64,000 nucleotides of DNA, taken from the NCBI GenBank assembly GCA_950022655.1, contig OX465581.1:33203300-33267299 (forward strand). The letters are read 5' to 3'. Source of the stretch: Alentia gelatinosa (lineage: Eukaryota > Annelida > Polychaeta > Phyllodocida > Polynoidae). The notes beneath the pieces are model-generated. The model did no database searches, was not told the origin of the DNA, and saw nothing but the letters and a program-made list of their open reading frames with translations. The translations under genes were made by a program, and so were the position numbers. This document shows positions 12,713 through 27,300 of the stretch, piece by piece; the stretch's first letter is position 1; each line of letters starts with the position of its first letter.

Positions 12713-13625
12713 AAGGCGGACCTTGGTGACCTGCAACCGACCTCCCCGTCCCGCAACAAGGCCCAGGACGAGCTTGACGAGTGCCTTAACACCTGGGCTT
12801 AAGGCTTTTCGCAGGTTGTGATCCAGCACCTTGCTTTGACCTATTCAATACTGCTGTATTTCTAATATATCTCTTGCCAACATAGTTAATATGTATCCGT
12901 GGAGATCATTCAAAGATTGGTTTTCTTCTTGGCCAAAGAAGTTTATTTCGACATGTTCAAGCCAGCGCTTGCCAATCTTGCATGCAGAGCAATACATTCC
13001 TTGCAGGCCACTTGACTGGGTTTAGTACGACTTTATCTGTAATCTTTTTTATTGTGCATGTGCTTGGTGTAGAGATGTTTTAAGCCACATCATCTGAACA
13101 TCCTCTATAAATATTGATAGTATAGTTGGAACAAAACAAGGAATCAGTGTATTTGCATGACCCGCTTCAGATTTTCCTTACTTACATTTGGATTTGGTCA
13201 GTTTTAGATGAGGCCATCTAGTTATTCCGCGGTCAATATTAAGTAGAGAGTAAATGTGATATGTACATTCTAATATACGCTTCAAACTGGCATAAAAACA
13301 ATTTTGAGTAATAAACCAGTTTAGCAGCTTTACGCATATAGGAAATGTTATAGGAACAATTTCAAGTATTACTCATTATTTATAACCACGATTTTATAGA
13401 ATACTTGATCTATAGTTTTTATTTAAGATATGTATAAAGACATGTATACAATAGGTTTGACACAATACTCCTTTATCTTAGAAAAAAAATTGAGTGTCTT
13501 TTATGAAATATTTGAAATGAAATGCAGGTTCTCATGAATATTCAACTTTTTGACAAATATGAGAAATGTATATATATGATGTTATCTGTTGGAATAAACT
13601 TTTGAAAACAAATGTATTGGTTTAG
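12713..13625 (+). terminator. BBOF1 3' UTR with polyadenylation signal
   Basis: The first clear AATAAA after the stop is at 13593-13598, which would give a 3' UTR of roughly 900 bases. Immediately beyond it begins a repeat shared with 56.4-57.8 kb. Confidence 0.5.
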
Positions 13626-13639
13626 ACTTATACCATCCC

Positions 13640-14400
13640 CGTAAGTGTTACAATTCGGGCAAATAGGTCACTATAAAGAGTGCGAACCAGTGGAAAGTAG
13701 CCTTAACATTCAATAGGAGACCTGTTACCATAGCAAGTGTTGTGTGTATGGAATGCAATCACAAACCAGAATCCAGAGTATATTCATCTACCTGTAGACG
13801 ATTTCAATTGGCAATCAGGAATTCCCTAATTAAATATAAAAGGTAGGTCGGTTGCCTGAAGGGGACACCTTAATGGATCAGCGCACACAGGAACTGAGAC
13901 CTATTGGCATGCTCCCTGGCTATTTACATCAGAATGGGGGACAAAATGTTTTTATGTATAACAGTAAAGTAGGTCAAGCCAGTATCTAGTGGTAAATGAT
14001 ATTGCAAATAATGTTACAAACCAATACCATTTTAGTCACTGGATCTTGACTGATTGCTAGAACATTGTTATAAACCATTCCGATTGCTGTTTGAGTGAAC
14101 ATTTAGTATGACCATTTCACTCTCACCCCCCCCCCCCCCCCACTCACACACTTTCAACAAATACATGAATATCTCAGTAGATATAGAATCTACCTGGAAA
14201 ATTCCACAGAAAACATATTCCTATTGTACTCAATTAGCTGCAAAAAGCAAGGATGTCGCCAGGTCACCTGGTGTACATACAGTTCTTCTAAAGAAAAAGG
14301 GAGCACGAACACCCAGAGTAGTCGCTCCTGAACCAGAGTTTTGAAGAAAAGCCCGCCAGAAAATGTGTATAGATCAGCGGGTGGATGGTTGGTCTTAAAG
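13640..14400 (+). repeat. Dispersed repeat, diverged copy 1 (contains a poly-C tract)
   Basis: Segments in the same order recur at 56.4-57.8 kb, including GGCGATTTCAATTGGCAATCA-like text, TGGATCAGCGCACACAG, AGTAGGTCAAGCCA and TCTTGACTGATT. The C run is at about 14125-14142. The right end AGCGGGTGGATGG matches the terminal AGCGGGTGGACG of the other copy. The 78-aa open frame inside crosses the C run and is not considered a gene. Confidence 0.6.
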
Positions 14401-15340
14401 GTTAAGGCTACAGCCTACTGTATGATATACCGAAATGAATAAAATATCTATACAAGAAAAAAAGAAGTTAACCAAATCCTAAGATGTTGGTATGCGAATC
14501 TGATACGGTCTGGTATTTAGGTTAACCCATTCACGCCAGGTATTGCTTTGAGGCATCAACAGGGCTGGCTGGATGGTGCCTCAGGGCATCATTTCCAAAA
14601 TAAAATTCGAAATATTTGCTCAATAAACATGCAATTTTTTTTACAGTATGTAGGTATAATATTATATTTAATATTCTTATGCACAATAAAGAATAATATC
14701 AAGGCTCACATGTCATGTCATGTGATGTAAATATAAAATGATCACAATAGGCCTCTATACCTGGCCCCTAGCGGTATTCACTGGCACTAGTACCTGGCTT
14801 CATGCCTGTGCTATACGCCCTATTGAGGTATCCCATAATTCAGTCTATTTACAAGTTCCGGTGGTTGCTGGTTGCCAACGTTGTATGGTGATAGACCCTT
14901 GAACCGCAACCCACAATAATTGCAGTTTAACGGTTTTTATAAATCTTCAAATTGGAAATCCTATGCCAGAAATGGAAATTTCAGTTGTTTCTACATATAA
15001 ATCCAAAATTATATTCAGTTTCTCCAAATATAAATCGGAAAACTGTGTTTTGTGTGGTCGTGGTGTGGCCAGCCAGTCACGAGCGGAACTTGTATTTACC
15101 CTGGGCGATAATAGGAGTTTAGTAACCTCTGGAGGGTCTATTGCCATGGGCACCCGGTGCGATAGGGTGAAGCAAAACTTAACTACTGGTATAGGAGATC
15201 ATCACTACTGTCAGCCACTTCCATTTTTTTTCATTTACGATATGGTAATATTAGGGATCAAATAAAAAGAGCATAAGAGTTTGACTTCATGGCAGTACTT
15301 TAATTTTGCATGTCCACATCATAATCATTATAAAATCGAC
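14400..15340. other. BBOF1-SART1 intergenic remainder
   Basis: TTAACCCATTCACGCCAG at 14522 resembles the TTAA plus CCC.TTCAC end of the piggyBac-like MITE at 21.3 kb, but I do not find a matching right end. Nothing else is recognised before the SART1 polyadenylation signal. Confidence 0.4.
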
Positions 15341-15345
15341 CTAAT

Positions 15346-15351
15346 TTTATT
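15346..15351 (-). terminator. SART1 polyadenylation signal
   Basis: TTTATT on the plus strand reads AATAAA on the minus strand, 34 bases beyond the SART1 stop codon. The 3' UTR would be very short. Confidence 0.5.
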
Positions 15352-15384
15352 ACTCTGTCCATGGCGCAGGCTCCGGGCCTCTCA

Positions 15385-18300
15385 TCACACCGGTTTGGAT
15401 ATTGTGGATCTGAAACGTTCAAAGAAAATATAGGAATTATAAGATATAATGGGATAGTTTAAGATTATACAAATAAAAGGATTACATTCGTCAACCAGAA
15501 AGATCAACAAAATAAGAGAATTTTGTCGCCTCCCACATATGAAAATTCAAATTATTAATACCTCTGGTACTGTCAATTAACATATAGGGATGTCAGTTGG
15601 GGTAAGAAAAAAACAAGGAAATATTTCCCTTGACAATTTAGGGATTAAACCCCAAACACCGAAAATGTATTAGATACAAGTAGAGTTATTACTACTAAAC
15701 ATATGCTTCTAAGAAGGGTCTGTGGGTAGGTAGAGTTGGGAATTAACGCTTGTTACTGATATGAGTAATATATCGGTTGTATCTCGCTACTTTGTGTTAT
15801 TATATGTTCATTTTACACAAGGAAAGGGATTGCACAACAACAACAACAAAAACGAACAACAACAAAAACAGTGAACACCAACACCAACACCAACACCAAC
15901 AACAGTGATACTTACGCCGTCATTCCCTTGTTACTGCCACTAAGTACGATGTACGGCGATTGCTCAATCTTCTGCTTTTCTTGTAGAAGAGCCACTGTAC
16001 CAAGTGGTGTGTCTGTTGAGCTAGCAGTCTTTAACAACTGAAATCAAGATAAGATAGAGGATATTGTAGGTCATTCAAATGCGTAGGCACAATAACATGT
16101 CTTCATTTTGAGAAATGGTAATTTTTACTTTCTTAAAAATTCGGAACTGTTATATCTTTTTCATCAAAAGCATTTTTGTCCTTTCAATTTTGCTACGTGA
16201 AAAACACCGGCTACTTTAAAATATCTTATCAAAATGGTTTTTTTTAGTGAAGGGAAATAGTTTTTCTATGCCTTACCATATCTTGCTCGTGTTTCTTTGC
16301 CCTCTTTTCTGTCTTCTTCTTGCCAGACCCTTTGCCGTGGAAGCGATGGGAGAGCTGCCTGAAGGCTTCCTTGGAGGAGAGGAGGCGTCCCGTTTCGTCC
16401 ACGTATTCCAGCTTGACGTTCGGCTTGTACGTATCGAGCTCCCGGAACTCGCTCGTCATACCGCTCATGTGGTAGCGATCACGCTTCCGGTACTTCTCAT
16501 CAAGATCACTAGAAAAGCATAGAAATAAAATCAGTCTTTCTATATCTTATAAAGTGTACCCGTACATATAATTGATTAATGCGTTTCTAAGTCATCGTCG
16601 TCTTCTGTTGATTCCCTGTCATGAAGTTTCTTTTCTGGTATTATCTTCTCCTTACTTAGTGTAAGGAACAGGGGTTCGTCACCCGGCATCTCCTTTTTTC
16701 TAAATTTATTTAATTTTTTTTAATATTATTTGGTAATAGTTCGCATACATGAATGTCGCGGTTTTCCACCATCCCTTTTTGTCATACCCTAATTTTAAGC
16801 TCCAGAGGAGATGGGGAGGTCCTCCGGGGTATGGTCAGTTCCTCAGGTGGATGGGGTCTGCGAGTCATTACGTCATGTGACGTCACGACTCAGCGATATA
16901 AATACGGCGGGCACGGTCAAGTCGAGTCAGTCTGGTGTACCAGCTCTTAGAGCGTGGTCACTACCCGAGACTCTGCACTCCCTACCTATTGTATTGTAGG
17001 TTAGTCAGGACTATTGACTGTCGATGGCTAGTGACTTTATCTGTTTTATTATTACAATATAACGACTTAAACGCTTGGGAACTGTAATTCTGGTGTAGTT
17101 GTCATTCCGATACGCGATCGTTACAATATCTATATACATGGGCACGAAAATTAACCGAAAATAATACAAATATGGGAGTATGAGGTGACCAAAGAAGTCC
17201 TACACATATGTTCTGATTAAACTATGCGTCTACAAAGAGATTGGTATTTACGGATGTGACTATGTAGGAATGGATCATAGTCAAGGTTGATCTTCCAGAA
17301 ATATAACTGATATTTACCAAAATTTGTTCAGTAAAATAAAGGTAATACATACTCATATCGTTTATCTTCAATAGAATAGTGCTGGGCCTGTATGTGGGTG
17401 TGGGACGGTACAGTCGGACGTTTAGCACCTTGTTGATCCAGTAGTCCTGTGTGCATAGTAAAAACAGCATTTAAGTCATATTTACAGAATAGAAGGCCCC
17501 ACCAACATAATGTCATCCTAATCCAAATTTAAGTACTAGGTGTTGGGAATGAGCAAGAGGGGAAAATGAGCTAATAGGTACCAAAACATGCTTCATGGGT
17601 AACATTTGGATCTTAGTAGTGAGAAAAATACTGTTGCCTTTCATATTTTTCTTGAGGGTACCGGCCATCTTCAATTTTAGTATAAACCAAAGCAAATGTT
17701 GTAATTATCTTAGCTTCTAGGCTAGGTTCAATACAACTGCTAACATATCTTGAAGCTAGGGAGTCAGATAAAACTGTCCATATTTCTCAGACCAAATCGA
17801 TAAAAACTTTTCAGGTCGCGAAAATTCAAAACATCTATTTTGGAGATTTTTTTTTTTGAGACATAGTGCCATACGACATGTTTCGAAGATTGAACGTCAA
17901 TAAACCAAATAAGAAACAAATTCCAATAATATCAAATTATGTTTGGATGCCAGACTTCAGCTGATGTCAATGATTCTTAAAAAAAAAATCGAGAATGAGG
18001 ACCTATATGACATAACCGTGATTCATAAACCAACGACCGTGATCTTGGGCCAAGAACCAAGGACAATGACCGTATTTGCACCCATGGCCGCGCTGAGAGT
18101 TGTGTGTTGTTGCGACTCTGTCACTTACCTTTCTTCTTGGCCAGCTCGAGGGCTCCGGCGATACCGGCGTTGATGATGGGTTCCTCCTCCAGCGCAGCAT
18201 GGTCCTCGTCCTTGATGTCCACAGGGCGGGTATCGATCTCCACCGACTGCCATCCGGTGCCTGGATCCTCCTCATCCTGGTTGGGGTCCTTACTGTCATC

Positions 18301-21300
18301 CAAGTCTTTGTCTAGGTCCTGAAAGTCAGTGAAAAACTCAATTCAATGGCATGCATTGAGGATATGTAACGCTTTTGATTGTCAGGTCATATATACATTT
18401 TTTTTTTTTTTTTTTATAATTACAATTTTTCGGAATGCACAGTTATTCAACATAACGTTTCGTATGTATATTTCATAATTTGTTATCAAGGATTCCGGGT
18501 GTTTGAAAATCAATATGGAGTTGGTTAGTTTGATTTGATGTCCAGTGAACCATTACGGGTTCTTACCACTTTCCCAAGGTTCTTTTACACCACAAGGGTG
18601 GTGATCGAATCTATGTTATGATTTTAGAAAGAAATCTCACTCCTGCACATCAAGTAAGGTCAGAGTTCTTTAACTTTCCACACCACATAGACATGGTATG
18701 AGAAGGATTGGCCTTTGACATTGCAGTAAATCTACCACTGTTGGGATGATGGAGAAGAGTGGCTGCAGTGGGACCCAAACCCACAATCTTGGGATTATAA
18801 GTCCAGTGCCTTAACCAATGAGCTAACTCACCATCCCAATCAATATGGAGAAATAGAGGCTTACATGTGGGTGGAAAACCACTAGAAATAAAGAACCACG
18901 GCAGGCTGTTCACTGACGGGTGAATTTCAGACTGGAACAAGTCAAGCAGAAAGCTTACCATCATATCTTCCTCCTCGTCGTCACGGTTACCGGCCTGGCC
19001 GTAGGTCGGGATGTCGCCTAGGGTTCGGCAGAACTCGGACGTCGAGTTAAGCACTATACTCTGACCTCCCTCAGCAGCCGCGCCCACGTTCATAGGCGCC
19101 ACGTCTTCTTCTTTCTGTAGTGTCAATGGGTAAATCAAAATGGTTATACAGGGCACAGAGTAATGGCTAGTTCTGCCATCAACCGCCAGGAAATTGTAAG
19201 ATAGCGCCACTGTAGTTGGCGGAGAACCGATGTTATCAGTTGTTATAATCTATTGATAATATTGAGATGAGACTAAAATTCCTCCATGGCAAACCCCAAA
19301 AAATATTTTGGGTAAAAATCCATTGATAACTGGACCCGCTACCTGGTGTTTAGTTTAGCGACCGGGGGTGGGGGTGGGGGCAACATGGCTGCCCCCATAG
19401 CACAATAGCTATGTGCCCTATAGAATCAAAAACTTTTAAAAACTGCCAATAGTATCTGACCGCTCAAACATGGGCAGGCTCACTCAATTGTGGCGGTGGC
19501 CGTGTACTGAAAGGAAGTATCAATTTATTCGTGTCTGCATGTGACAGGTGCAACTCTACAAAGCAAGCTCTTATCTATTCGGTGAAAATGTTTGTTCATT
19601 GTTAATGGATATCAGGATAATACTGTTTTATTATGTAATGGAATTCCTTTATCAAATGTTCCGTGACTGGTGTGGAGTCATTCTATCTTACATCTGTGCT
19701 GAGGACTTAAATACGTTCAATCTTGTCAATAGTCAGTGTCATGCTTACGTCTAATTCCTTAAGTCTTGCTGCTAGTGCTTCGTCGCCTTTCTGCTTCTTT
19801 TGTTTGACTTTTCGGGCTTTTTTGATGGCCAGCTCCAGTTCGAAGCCTGCCTCGTCATACACGGCTGGACCACCAGCCATGTCTTCCTCAGGAACCATAG
19901 CATCCGCTGAAAAAGAAAGTTGATGTTTAGTTTATAGTTTTATAGTTATTATATTATCCACTCAGAACATATAAATGCCTATATAAATCGTAAAGATAAC
20001 ACACAAAAAACGAGGAATTAAATTTAGTATGCCTTGGTTTAAATTGAATCTTTGAGATTAAATGATGATTACTGAACTAAAAACCCCATAGGACATTTTC
20101 AATTCACTTAAAAATAATTTCACATTGAATCAACAATGGAGTTATGGAAACCCGTAGATCATGCAAAGTTATTTACACAAAGCTGCGGACGTACACATCG
20201 ACCCACCTATAGAAACTAATATAATCTACGGGATAATCTGTGAATGCTACAATTTACAAGTAATTGATCAGGGAATACGTCAAGTTTTGTCTTATCATCC
20301 TCCTCATACATATATAAATCCTCTATGTCCATCATCTATAGAGGTCAAGTGCAAAGTGGTTATGGGCATTCTATCAATTTTTTTTAATCCGATATTACAA
20401 GCGTTCAGCTGTCTCCAGGCTATGTTCCACGTAAGAGTCATGAATACATCAGCGGTTTGTGATCTCGTAAGTTACAGTAGAATAGTTCAAGCAAGTGGCG
20501 TTCCTTTTTCTGTGTATTTAGTATAGAGTAACTGTGGAGAACAAAGTCATTGATGGTAAAAGAAATAACTATTTAGATAACACTTGAATTAGATTATAAT
20601 GTAGAAGGTAACATATCACTGTCGAACTTACTATCATCCAGCACAAGTGGGGGGTCAAGTTCCTCTGGCTCTTCAACCAAGTCGAGACCAGGAATATCTG
20701 CTGTGCGTTCGATCAGCTCCTTGGGTACATCCGTTTCTGTCTCCCCACGCTTTCTGTAAAAACAATTAATCAAACATATTCAATTTAATAACTGATTTCA
20801 TTCTAATTGATGACTCTGTATCCTGAGCGATTCACTGCCAGTGGTTCTAACCCGAAATATGCCACTGCTGGTACCCAGCAAGCGCTGCATCTCTGTTGTA
20901 ATCTGACTGACCATTAACAAGCTGTGGCCTTGCTAAATCTAGATTACTTCAAGAATAGGTCTAAATAATAGTTGCTGAATTCGTAGATGAAATTAGTTAA
21001 CTTGAGAATAATCGAATACATGTATTGGCTTGATGCTTCTTTCGCTATTTCAAAATCATGTCACAGGGCTAAAATCTACGTCCTAGAGAGACACTTACCG
21101 TAAATCTTTAAAACCGTCTTCTATGGGTTCAAGGTCGTCTGCTTTTAAAACCTTAGCCTTCCGCCTGATCTTTCTCACCTTCTTTTTCACCTTCTTGAAT
21201 TTCGCTTCCTGAGATGTAGAAGTGACAAGAATGAGTAGAACTTCTGGACTTCGGTGAACAATAAGAATATATTTTGTTAGGTAGGGTTTGTATAGAAGAT

Positions 21301-24300
21301 TTTTAAAGTATTTACTTAACCCTTTCACTGCAGCACACGATTCTCATGCACAGCATAACACAGCAGGCATTGTCTCCAGAAACATCCCTCACACAGCAGG
21401 CCCCATTCTTTCGAAAATAGCAATATCACGTGATTTATCACGCGATTTGAGAAATCTACCGTGGTAGGTGATTATATTTTGTTTTATCAGATCAAAGTCG
21501 CATTTGCCCATTAAACTTTGTAAAAAAAATTGAAATAAAACAATTATTTCTCTGTTTATCTAATTGTGTATACAAGTATTAATGATGCCTCTATGATGCC
21601 TGGAGGCATCATGCTGCCGTAGCCACGGGAATACCTTGATGCATCATGCTGCGGTTAAAGGGTTAACAATAAATATGTAATTCAAAATAACATCCTCATC
21701 AAAGAATGCGAACGAAGATTGAATGATATATCTTGAAGAAATAAGAATAAGTCCATTTTTTTTCAATATGACCAGATGTTAAATGATTTACTTAACCACC
21801 GGTTCGATGTAAACAAGTATAAACATTATCTGACTTACCATTTCATCATTTGTGTAGTATTCACTTGCCAATTGAAGTGGTGGTAATGATAATACTTCCT
21901 GAATAAGTAATAAAAACGTATATGAATTATCATATCTAACTGCATATTGGTATTACAATAGTATAGCATAGATATACATAAATTATATAAGACTCGCATA
22001 ATCATATTGTGAACATTACAGATGAAATGAAGAAAATGCAGAACTGATCCTCTATGTCTAAAGGTAGAAGAATCCTTGTATATCAGTCACATCAAAATCA
22101 CTTCCCAAAGTTCTCAAAGGGTCAGACGGTCACATTCTCTAAATTAAACTATTTCTTTTAGCTAACCGCAAACTAACCACAACAGTGTAATTATCACCCC
22201 CTCATCACAGGTTTAAACAGCCACATATGCCTCTCCCATCATCACGTCTGACCATCTCTCCAATGAATCCCAATGAATTACCAAATCCTTTACAATTATA
22301 TAAAAGCCTTAATTGAATCGGCCGCAGCACCAAGAGAACGGATCACCGCGAGTATGCTCGCCAAGTTAAGTCCCAGGATTACTACCGATTTACTTTGGGT
22401 ATCAACTACAACAGACGACAACATTTTAAAGTTGACCACCACCGAACATAACCTGATTAAAGATGCTTTCTAAAAGAATTGTATGTTATTACATCATGAA
22501 ATACTAATTGCATTCAATACAACGGTGGTCAGTATGTATTTACCGCTCTATTCTTCGCTTGCTCCTTGAATTCTGCCATTTGTCGCTCATAATCTGCTTT
22601 GTATTGACCTCCTCTTCCTATGACAAACAAATACGACGAATATAATTACGGTATGGAATTACAAACACAGATTTTACGTCTCGCTGATTACTTGATGTAC
22701 AGTCATTGTTATCTTTATCATAGAAATTAACAAAGATAATCTATGATCACATATCTGGCTATTGTTTAATAGATTTGAAACATGCGGGGAATATTTCATA
22801 TTATATTAGTACTTATTCCTTATAAAAGCGCATAAACCATAAATATATCTTCAATAAGCTATCGGTAAGAAAACATACAAAAATATAAGGAAATTTGAGA
22901 CGTGGCGTCAAGGACACCACCAAGCACAGCAGATGCTAAATTGAAAATTTTAAAAAGGCAGTAACAGGTATATTACCTAGAGTGAATTTCTTTTCTACCT
23001 TCTCGTCATACTTCGCTAGAACGTCCAAGTCAGCGTAACCCTAAGATATTAAGAGAAAAAACATTGCAGTTTATTAATTCAACACAGGATTATAAAAACA
23101 AGATTTTACTTAAAACACTGATTTCAGAGCAAAACATCTGTTTTTGCTTACATCGTCGAATTTTGTTAGTGAACCAAGAGCAGAATATTTGTTGCAGTGT
23201 ATAACAAACAAGCACCATAGTAGGGTTTTAAAAATGGAAATTGAAACACTGCCCAGAACGAATGTAAAAGCATTTACTTGATTATAACATAAATTTGGAA
23301 CTTACAAATCCATCATCATCTGGATCGTCGTAGGGATTGTATTCCGGTTTCTTCTTTTTCAACTCGTTATTTAGATCTGCCTTTTCGTCGTCGATGAGAT
23401 TAACGTTGACCAACACATCATCTTTTTCATCAAGTATGCCTGGCAAGAGGAATGAGACAACGCTCATGAGAGGGTAATGGACTTTTTGTTGCATGGTCGC
23501 AGAACAATGTCACTGATAAAACATAATACATTAAGTATAAGAAACCAAACTTCTGGTTATAGATATATAATACCCAAAACCTTTTCTTTGCCTTTCATAG
23601 CATATTATCCCTAGATGGCACATTATAAATGAGACTTTAGTACTTACGACTGTCTTGAAGTGTTAATATAACGTTGTGGCCCTCTTTAAACCTGTCCGTG
23701 TCGTGTCTCACAGTGAGACCAGTCAGGTCTTTTGAGGAATACTCCTTCTTTTTCTCCCCGAAAGCCTCCTCTACCAAATCACCCACACCAAATTCCTCAT
23801 CCATTTGGTCTAGAAGTTTCGCCTGAAATAAACGAAAATAAATGTTGAAGAATATATGACCCGAAGACTCCAATATTCTACATATAATTGATACCACTAT
23901 TATGCCACACTCAATTCGATGAATGCACATATTGTTACTATCTAAGGCGGTAAGACATTAAACTCATAAAAATATAAACACCCGATTAGACAAATGCACA
24001 TATATACAATAGATATTAATTCAATACTTTTAGTGACAACAAGGAAGAAGATATAAGGACAATAAGCAGGTTTAAAAAAAAATTGAAGTAGGCCTCCGAG
24101 TAGTTGATACAAGTGACCACTAGCCTATAGATCCTGTTAGACCGCTTTTCTCATGCGGAGGGTCTAAGTCGGTGAGGATCCTGCAACAGGATGTCTCCTG
24201 GAGGTGGTTCAAGCCCTCCTAAGGAATGGACTACCTCCTGGAGGCACCCCAGTAGTTTATATAGAACCCTGCTGGGGCGACCCTACGTGGCCCAGCGCGA

Positions 24301-27300
24301 TACCCGCCTGCGTAGCCCCTTGAAGCCTTAACCGGAGGCCCTGGTCGTCGCCTTTCAGACTTGATATCTCTTTCTTTACAGAAAAATCTCACATTTTGCT
24401 AAACGTTTCCCCTGGCAACTTACCCTCTTTTCTGCCATTTCTCTTTCTTTGACAAGTCGCCTATTTTTGTTAATCCAGGCTAATGTACTCTCTTCATCTG
24501 AATCGCTGTCGGCTAATGTCTTCACCTTCCTGAAAATCAACAAACATAAAATACATGTAGTTAAGTAAAAACACTAATAGAATTGGCAATACCTTTTTTA
24601 ACTGAATTGAGCAATTTGTGTGGAAAATTTAAACATCCACTGCATTACAGAGTTATTTTTAAGTATATTGTAGCGGCCGGGCCGGGCCAGGCGAGCTAAG
24701 TAGAAGTGACTATTAGACATATGGGTAGCCGCTATAATTCACCAAGGGGTGGTTCTAATATAGGCCACCAGGAGACGCTTCCAGAACACCATGTAAGCAG
24801 GGAACAATAGTAACCAAGGACTACGGTCTCAGTCTCTGTGAAAAGCATGCCTGTCTTCATTACAGATGCCCCCTTGAGCTACACTACTAGTATTTGTTCT
24901 TTAACCGTATACCACGCTATATTGCTGCAGGTTTAACTGGATTATTATGCCAGGGATTCACACCATTGTTTATTGGTGTGAATGAGGCCCAATCTATACT
25001 CTCTTTGGTTTACACAAGAAAGATTTTTTATAAACTGTAAATGAAAACAAGGATTCCCTTGGAAATGAGGAAAACGGCCATCTCTGTTATACTTACCCAA
25101 GTTTTTGGTTGATCTTTCTTTTTTCTCGAATAAGAGCCAATTTTTCTTTGATTTCAGCCTGACGCTTGAGTTCAGCCAAATTTGGTGGCGGTTTGTGCAC
25201 ATCTTCTCCTGCTTTGGGGGGTTCTGCATCGCCTGTAATAAATATCAGACCATTTTTACATAATTTTTATAAGACATTTGTGTCTTTGTAAATTTCACAG
25301 CGCATTAAAATCTAAAAACATATTTGTGTTTTGGCAAGAACTATTTACTCTCACTGCTGAAATGTACTTATCTATCATGATATCATTTAATCAACGCGAA
25401 TTCGTATAAAAATCTGACTGTGTAATTTATGATCATCTATGGTACATCTACCACATTGTATTTATCCTCCTGCACTATGTTACGTTATGTTCCGGAAAAT
25501 ATTTACCAGGAACAGCAATTGAATACCATTGAAATCTAATAAAAAATCTTTTAAAATAAGAAAAAAATACAGCCGAATATCATGCCTATAATCATGACTT
25601 ACCTTCTGCTTTTACCTCACTTTCAACTTTCAAAGGGGCCAAGCCTAGTTTTGCACGAAGTTTGCTGAAAAAATGACCAAACTCTAGGTAAATATTAAGA
25701 AAATGAATTAATACCGAATGCAAAAGCGTGGTTACATTAACGGTTAACTACAAATTCAGTAACCATTGCAATCTCTAACAAACCTGTAACTACATACAAA
25801 ACCGATGCTGAACGAGTACGAGGATATATCTTACCAAAAGACTCAAACGAAATCTACTGAATGTACACAATTCTATATATAGTGACTATAGTTGCTATGT
25901 TGAATAACGTTGAAGGCTTGGATGTATGTTTCGGTAAAAGCGTAAATAATTTTCCTGAGACCACCTCAGAGAGATCGATCTCATGGAAAACATGAGGGTG
26001 TCAGCTTCAGCGTGGAGCCGAGAGTCTGTCACGCAAGCTTGAACCTCTGATTTTATGGCATGAATGAAGCATAAGGAAACAGAACTGTATATACCGAAAA
26101 TGAAAATATGGATTTCCATGGAAAAGAGGAAAGTTGCTATCATTGCAGTAAATCAGGTGCGTATTGAATATTTTATCCTTTTTTATGAGGAGGGGGGGGG
26201 GGGGGGGGCACCTTGGACTCTCTGTACTTGCAAGTATGCGACCCCTGTACTCAATCTCCTAAAATAATTTTTGAGTTCATCCTTGTAAAAATTTCAGGAG
26301 GGGACACTCGCCCCACACTGTCTTGGGTGGAACCCCTTGTCAAGGTAGCACCGCTGACAAGACGTTGCCCCATTTTACACGTGTGTTTGTATTCGCCCCT
26401 GGGCCTTTGGACAATCATCAATCATGATTTCCCGTAAATACAGTTTTTACTTACTTTGTTTCGCCGATACTCAGAGAAGACGCATCACCTGATGATGGGG
26501 CCTCTCGGATGGTAGATTTCGGCTCTGGTATTTCTATGTAAGGGAGGAAGAGCATCTACATAATTATATGTACAAGGTATTGAAATTACATATTGATTTT
26601 TAAAAGGAAACAAACAGTGTACCTACTGTATATGTTCATTGGGATTGGTAATATTCTAAATCCATTTACGTTTTATAGTACTGATTGCACATTAGGCAAA
26701 AACAAAATATAGGTGTGTTTCTGGTTATCCCAACCCTAGCTAGCAAAACCTTATCCTACCTAAAAAATGTTTTTTTATTAAAAGGGAGGAGCCTTAACTC
26801 CAGGCTGCCCATGCCACCCCGCGGCTCTCGGGAACTGGACTCAGCTCCTCCCCTCCCTCGCGACAGTGAGCCCCTCCCCTATTCAGGTGGGGGCCCCGCA
26901 TTTTGGTGGAGGGCCCGCCCTGGAGGGTTGGAGGGGACCCAAACAGCCTGGAGCGGCAGATACATAGGGAGGAAGGAAGGAGGGCTGAGTCCCCCGCGGA
27001 GCGGGAGCTCCCCCGGGGATCCGGGGGTGGACCGCGTCAACATCCAGGGTCGGACCCTAAGCCGATGCTACCCCAGCCTGTCAACACGGGGAAGACCGAG
27101 GGCGCATTCCACGCTGACTGACCCTGCACTCCGGACCAAGTGTATGAAGATTCCATTAAGAAATGAAAAAGTGTTGCCTCTGTCAGGCTCTGAGAAGCAG
27201 ACCTGGGTATGTTTTCAAGATACAGGGGAGGTGGACTTCCGGTTGCCCATTTGACGCATGTAAACAGTGTCGGGGTATTGATAATTACAAGTACAAAATC

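Noticed and set aside
18754..18838. Functional tRNA-Ile-like gene
   Set aside because: Both promoter boxes are recognisable, but the acceptor stem does not pair and the sequence recurs as a repeat end at position 1. A SINE head fits better.
19363..19381. G-quadruplex at the G-rich run
   Set aside because: Only three G runs are present, so an intramolecular quadruplex is not supported.
20161..20526. 121-codon open frame in SART1 intron 12
   Set aside because: No recognised motif, AT-rich codon use and no splice context. Taken as chance.
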